Assembly (NCBI RefSeq): GCF_900696085.1
Contig: NZ_CAADFC020000024.1
Span: 43,327-107,326 of the forward strand
Source: Bradyrhizobium ivorense
Lineage (GTDB): Bacteria > Pseudomonadota > Alphaproteobacteria > Rhizobiales > Xanthobacteraceae
Reading direction: 5' to 3'
DNA: 64,000 nucleotides
Under the pieces are notes generated by a model. The model made no database searches. It was not told where the DNA came from and saw only the letters and a program-made list of their open reading frames with translations. Both the position numbers and the translations under genes were made by a program. Every line of letters starts with the position of its first letter. The stretch's first letter is position 1. This document shows positions 62,301 through 64,000 of the stretch, piece by piece.

Positions 62301-64000
62301 TCTCGCTGAAGGACCAGGTCGATCATCTGCCGGTCAGCGCTGCCAGCGACGACAACGACCAGAGCGTGACGCTCGACATCGCCAAGGCGTTCGTGGTGAC
62401 GGACGCGGACGGCGACTTCGTGCAACTCGACAACGGCGCCGTGGTCGCGATCGAGAACGACGTCCCGGTCAACAACACGACGACGCTGACGCAGCAGGTG
62501 GTGTACGAGGACGGGCTGACGCTGGCGAACTCGAACAACCAGTCGGTGGGGAACCCCGAAGCTGGCCATACGGCTGTCACCGCGACCTATACGACGGCGC
62601 AGATCCTGTCGCTGGTGAACATCGGCGCGGACGAGCCGGGCACGGTGAAGCTTGGTCTTGCGGCCGGCGTCGACGGCACGGCCACGGGCATCTTCTCGAA
62701 GGGTGCGTCGGTGACCTGGCACGTGGTGAGTGCGACCGAGATCGACGGCGTGGTCGGCGCCCGCGTGGTGTTCACGCTGGTCGACGACGGCGCGGGCAAC
62801 TTCACGTTCTCGCTGAAGGACCAGGTCGACCATCTGCCGGTCAACGCGGCCAGCGACGACAACGACCAGAGCGTGACGCTCGACATTGCCAAGGCGTTCG
62901 TGGTGACCGATGCGGACGGCGACTTCGTGCAGCTCGACAACGGCGCCGTGGTTGCGATCGAGAACGATGTTCCGGCCAACAACACGACGGCGCTGACGCA
63001 ACAGGTGGTGTACGAGGACGGGCTGACGCTCGCGAACTCGAACAACCAGTCGGTTGGTAACCCGGAGGCGGGCCATACCACTGTCACGGCGACCTACACG
63101 GCGGCGCAGATCCTGTCGCTGGTGAACATCGGCGCGGACGAGCCGGGCACGGTGAAGCTGGGTCTCGCGGCGGGCGTTGACGGCACGGCGACCGGCATCT
63201 TCTCCAAGGGTGCCTCGGTGACCTGGCACGTTGTGAGCGCGACTGAGATCGACGGCGTGGTCGGCGCGCGCGTGGTGTTCACCCTGGTCGACGACGGTCT
63301 GGGCAACTTCACCTTCTCGCTCAAGGATCAGGTCGACCATCTGCCGGTCAACGCTGCCAGCGACGACAACGACCAGAGCGTGACCATCGACATCGCCAAG
63401 GCGTTCGTGGTGACGGATGCCGACGGCGACTTCGTGCAGCTCGACAACGGTGCCACAGTTGCGATCGAGAACGATGTTCCGGTCAACAACACGACGGCGC
63501 TGACGCAGCAGGTCGTCTACGAGGACGGGTTGACGCTGGCGAACTCGAACAACCAGTCGGTGGGCAACCCGGAGGCGGGTCATACCGCCGTCACGGCGAC
63601 CTATACGACGGCGCAGATCCTGTCGCTGGTCAACATCGGCGCGGACGAGCCCGGCACAGTGAAGCTCTCCGGCGCCGGGATCGACGGCACGGCGACGGGC
63701 ATCTTCTCGAAGGGCGCGTCGGTGACCTGGCACGTGGTGAGTGCAACCGAGATCGACGGCGTGGTCGGGGCACGCGTGGTGTTCACCCTGGTGGACGACG
63801 GCGCCGGCAACTTCACGTTCTCGCTGAAGGACCAGGTCGATCATCTGCCGGTCAGCGCTGCCAGCGACGACAACGACCAGAGCGTGACGCTCGACATCGC
63901 CAAGGCGTTCGTGGTGACGGACGCGGACGGCGACTTCGTGCAACTCGACAACGGCGCCGTGGTCGCGATCGAGAACGACGTCCCGGTCAACAACACGACG
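56303..64000 (+). CDS. Giant repetitive type I-secreted adhesin (partial; continues past window)
   Basis: The frame from ATG 56303 (after GGAG at 56294) is open for 2566 codons to the last base. The N-terminal about 200 residues (MQGQFQIAQAATGAGNSSNS, ...) look like a retention-type module: a beta-rich region (VVVNLGYDQKVKVDFTSIAN, EKITLVHVGEKLIILFDNQS). A linker follows, then three DUF5801-like units of about 155-172 aa (first degenerate; the next two are 516 bp each at 57377-58408). From 58418, eleven full repeats of 168-170 aa follow, each with PVNN...VYEDGLTLANSNNQSVG, TVTWHVVSATEIDG, NFTFSLKDQVDHLPV and VVTDADGDFVQLDNG. The acidic DADGD loops should bind Ca2+. Cys is almost absent. This is a LapA-like adhesin; export by a type I system is expected. 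The C-terminal signal is outside the window. Confidence 0.93.
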   Translation, partial: MQGQFQIAQAATGAGNSSNSGPVRIYKLTKPLTDQAVVVNLGYDQKVKVDFTSIANEKITLVHVGEKLIILFDNQSTVTVEPFFDSRADSQGQSQGGSPRANITVEMAPGRDISVQEFASLFPIGTDTSVLPAADAGGTSNANAQASGANFSPFVVDPLGPVPTNQLAPQEELPNFAITLPTGFVLEQTAPLPTISAGVVPQMVVDESFLTAATNGGVAGSGLGPAGATVSSVLVPFAINAPGGQQSLTFALSVSAPNADSGLIDSATGQHVLLSVNAGGVVEGRTAVGGDLVFTVSVDASGRVTLTDLRAVHEGTPGDFNEGISLPSGLITLTGTVTDSSNQTASASTDVGSHLTFLDDGPSVTVTATAAADALVVDETNLAINASANFADNFTVVSNFGADGAGTTTSAFVLGIKSAGVDSGLIDVATGQHVFLFMDGADVVGRVGSGGAADPAGTIDFRVSVSAACVVTLDQVRALQHPDATNPDDVVTLSSADLITLTRTDTITDHDLDSASSSASINIATALSFHDDGPSITVTATAPADGLVVDETNLAINASANFADNFTVTSNFGADGAGTINSAFALGIKNAGVDSGLIDVATGQHVFLFMDGADVVGRVGAGGAADPAGTIDFRVSVSAAGVVTLDQVRALQHPDATNPDDVVTLSSADLITLTRTDTITDHDLDSASSSASINIATALSFHDDGPVNNSVTLAPQTVFEDGLTLANSNGHSVGNPEAGHTAVTATYTAAQILSLVTIGADQPGTVKLSGAGIDGTATGIFSQGGSVTWHVVSATEIDGVVGARVVFTLVDDGLGNFTFTLKDQVDHLPVNAASDDNDQSVTIDIAKAFVVTDADNDPVQLDNGAVVAIENDVPVNNTNKLETREVFEDGLTLANSNNQSVGNPEAGHTAVTTTYTAAQILSLVNIGADEPGTVKLAGAAGIEGTATGIFSKGASVTWHVVSATEIDGVAGGRVVFTLVDDGAGNFTFSLKDQVDHLPVNAASSDNDATVTIDIAKAFVVTDFDGDFVQLDNGAVVAIENDVPVNNATTLQQQTVFEDGLTLANSNGQSVGNPEAGHTAVTATYTTAQILSLVNIGADEPGTVALAGAAQAIEGTATGIFSQGTSVTWHVVSATEIDGVVGARVVFTLVDDGAGNFTFSLKDQVDHLPVNAASDDNDQSVTIDIAKAFVVTDADGDFVQLDNGAVVAIENDVPVNNTTTLTQQVVYEDGLTLANSNNQSVGNPEAGHTAVTATYTTAQILSLVNIGADEPGTVKLGLAPGVDGTATGIFSQGTSVTWHVVSATEIDGVAGGRIVFTLVDDGAGNFTFSLKDQVDHLPVNAASDDNDQSVTLDIAKAFVVTDADGDFVQLDNGAVVAIENDVPVNNTTTLQQQVVYEDGLTLANSNNQSVGNPEAGHTAVTATYTTAQILSLVNIGADEPGTVKLSGAAIDGTATGIFSQGASVTWHVVSATEIDGVVGARVVFTLLDDGLGNFTFSLKDQVDHLPVNAASDDNDQSVTIDIAKAFVVTDADGDFVQLDNGAVVAIENDVPENNRATLGQQVVYEDGLTLANSNGQSVGNPEAGHTAVTATYTAAQILSLVNIGADEPGTVKLGLAPGVEGTATGIFSQGASVTWHVVSATEIDGVVGARVVFTLVDDGLGNFTFSLKDQVDHLPVNAASDDNDQSVTIDIAKAFVVTDADGDFVQLDNGAVVAIENDVPINNTTALTQQVVYEDGLTLANSNNQSVGNPEAGHTAVTATYTTAQILSLVNIGADEPGTVKLSGAGIDGTATGIFSKGASVTWHVVSGTEIDGVVGARVVFTLVDDGAGNFTFSLKDQVDHLPVNAASDDNDQSVTLDIAKAFVVTDADGDFVQLDNGAVVAIENDVPVNNTTALTQQVVYEDGLTLANSNNQSVGNPEAGHTAVTATYTTAQILSLVNIGADEPGTVKLSGAGIDGTATGIFSKGASVTWHVVSATEIDGVVGARVVFTLVDDGAGNFTFSLKDQVDHLPVSAASDDNDQSVTLDIAKAFVVTDADGDFVQLDNGAVVAIENDVPVNNTTTLTQQVVYEDGLTLANSNNQSVGNPEAGHTAVTATYTTAQILSLVNIGADEPGTVKLGLAAGVDGTATGIFSKGASVTWHVVSATEIDGVVGARVVFTLVDDGAGNFTFSLKDQVDHLPVNAASDDNDQSVTLDIAKAFVVTDADGDFVQLDNGAVVAIENDVPANNTTALTQQVVYEDGLTLANSNNQSVGNPEAGHTTVTATYTAAQILSLVNIGADEPGTVKLGLAAGVDGTATGIFSKGASVTWHVVSATEIDGVVGARVVFTLVDDGLGNFTFSLKDQVDHLPVNAASDDNDQSVTIDIAKAFVVTDADGDFVQLDNGATVAIENDVPVNNTTALTQQVVYEDGLTLANSNNQSVGNPEAGHTAVTATYTTAQILSLVNIGADEPGTVKLSGAGIDGTATGIFSKGASVTWHVVSATEIDGVVGARVVFTLVDDGAGNFTFSLKDQVDHLPVSAASDDNDQSVTLDIAKAFVVTDADGDFVQLDNGAVVAIENDVPVNNTT
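57377..58408 (+). repeat. Two 516-bp tandem repeats in the adhesin gene
   Basis: Units 57377-57892 and 57893-58408 are both 516 bp (172 aa) and very similar, each starting GACGACGGTCCGAGC-like (DDGPS) and running through VVDETNLAINASANFADNFT, GLIDVATGQHVFLFMDGADV, VTLDQVRALQHPDATNPDDV and ITDHDLDSASSSASINIATA. The first contains a single Cys (SAACVVTL) where the second has Gly, caused by a G-to-T change. A more diverged unit precedes them. Confidence 0.92.
58418..63982 (+). repeat. Eleven tandem ~506-bp repeats in the adhesin gene
   Basis: Unit starts are 58418, 58922, 59429, 59939, 60446, 60950, 61457, 61961, 62465, 62972 and 63479, and a twelfth begins at 63983. The lengths are 504, 507, 510, 507, 504, 507, 504, 504, 507, 507 and 504 bp, all multiples of three. 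Length differences come mostly from the SGAGIDG/GLAPGVDG/LAAGVDG segment. The units 61961-62464 and 63479-63982 are identical by eye. Confidence 0.95.

Noticed and set aside
58559..63943. 1794-aa minus-strand open frame over the adhesin repeats
   Set aside because: It is an antisense shadow. It is full of His/Arg/Val repeats (DHAVDLGRAHH-like) and has no family features. The plus-strand frame gives sensible secreted-protein repeats with Ca-binding motifs and stays open for 2566 codons.

Overview
The window looks like chromosomal DNA of a high-GC alphaproteobacterium, most likely Bradyrhizobium or a close relative in the Nitrobacteraceae. The evidence is a DivK/PleD cell-cycle pair, an amidase whose catalytic residues fall at the malonamidase E2 positions (K62/S131/S155), a pyrB-pyrC pair whose PyrC has lost its metal-binding HxH, a topA-rnr-DUF983-Nudix cluster, and many dispersed palindromic intergenic repeats of rhizobial type. 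There are no rRNA or tRNA genes, phage, CRISPR arrays or recognisable transposases.

Layout. 1-2.3 kb: a partial DUF3572 gene diverges from divK-pleD. 2.3-5.7 kb: a class C beta-lactamase-like hydrolase, then a TetR regulator divergent from an MFS exporter, with a perfect 18-bp palindrome between them. 6.1-7.7 kb: amtB with a possible sigma-54 promoter and a 42-aa membrane ORF. 7.7-16.5 kb, minus strand: a membrane protein, rpmG, an LLM monooxygenase, and topA-rnr-DUF983-NUDT19-like Nudix. 16.8-20.6 kb: accessory genes (two HxlR regulators, an SDR, an azoreductase, a 52-aa membrane protein) bounded by repeats. 20.6-26.2 kb: dprA, malonamidase-like amidase, plsY, a 35-aa ORF, pyrC', pyrB. 26.3-30.7 kb: a VanX-like dipeptidase, two tandem paralogues, a scrap of a second dipeptidase gene, an AidB-like acyl-CoA dehydrogenase and a CPBP protease. 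31.7-34.9 kb: a type I-secreted protein whose SGNH hydrolase fold is interrupted by Calx-beta modules. 35-42.2 kb: two LysR regulators, an AEC transporter, ruvX, a cyclase-family protein and two nitronate monooxygenase-like enzymes. 42.2-47.6 kb: gatC, gatA and gatB interleaved with two small conserved ORFs and a patatin-like lipoprotein. 48.2-56 kb: a 30-aa lysine-rich peptide, an ABM/MFS/thioesterase unit divergent from a GcvA-type LysR, and several small secreted proteins including a duplicated pair.

From 56.3 kb to the end of the window runs the 5' part of a giant plus-strand gene: 2566 codons, still open. It encodes a repetitive type I-secreted adhesin-like protein with three DUF5801-like units (the first degenerate) and then eleven complete ~169-aa repeats. 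Long minus-strand ORFs over this region are antisense shadows of the repeats.

Working together: gatCAB makes the tRNA amidotransferase needed for Gln-tRNA (and often Asn-tRNA); pyrB with the catalytically dead PyrC' probably forms an aspartate transcarbamoylase holoenzyme; divK-pleD links cell-cycle control to c-di-GMP, which often controls surface adhesins such as the giant protein (this last link is inference). The most unusual observations are the SGNH/Calx-beta nested architecture, the very recent three-repeat duplication in the adhesin, the HxlR operator, and a set of very small genes that routine ORF calling would miss.
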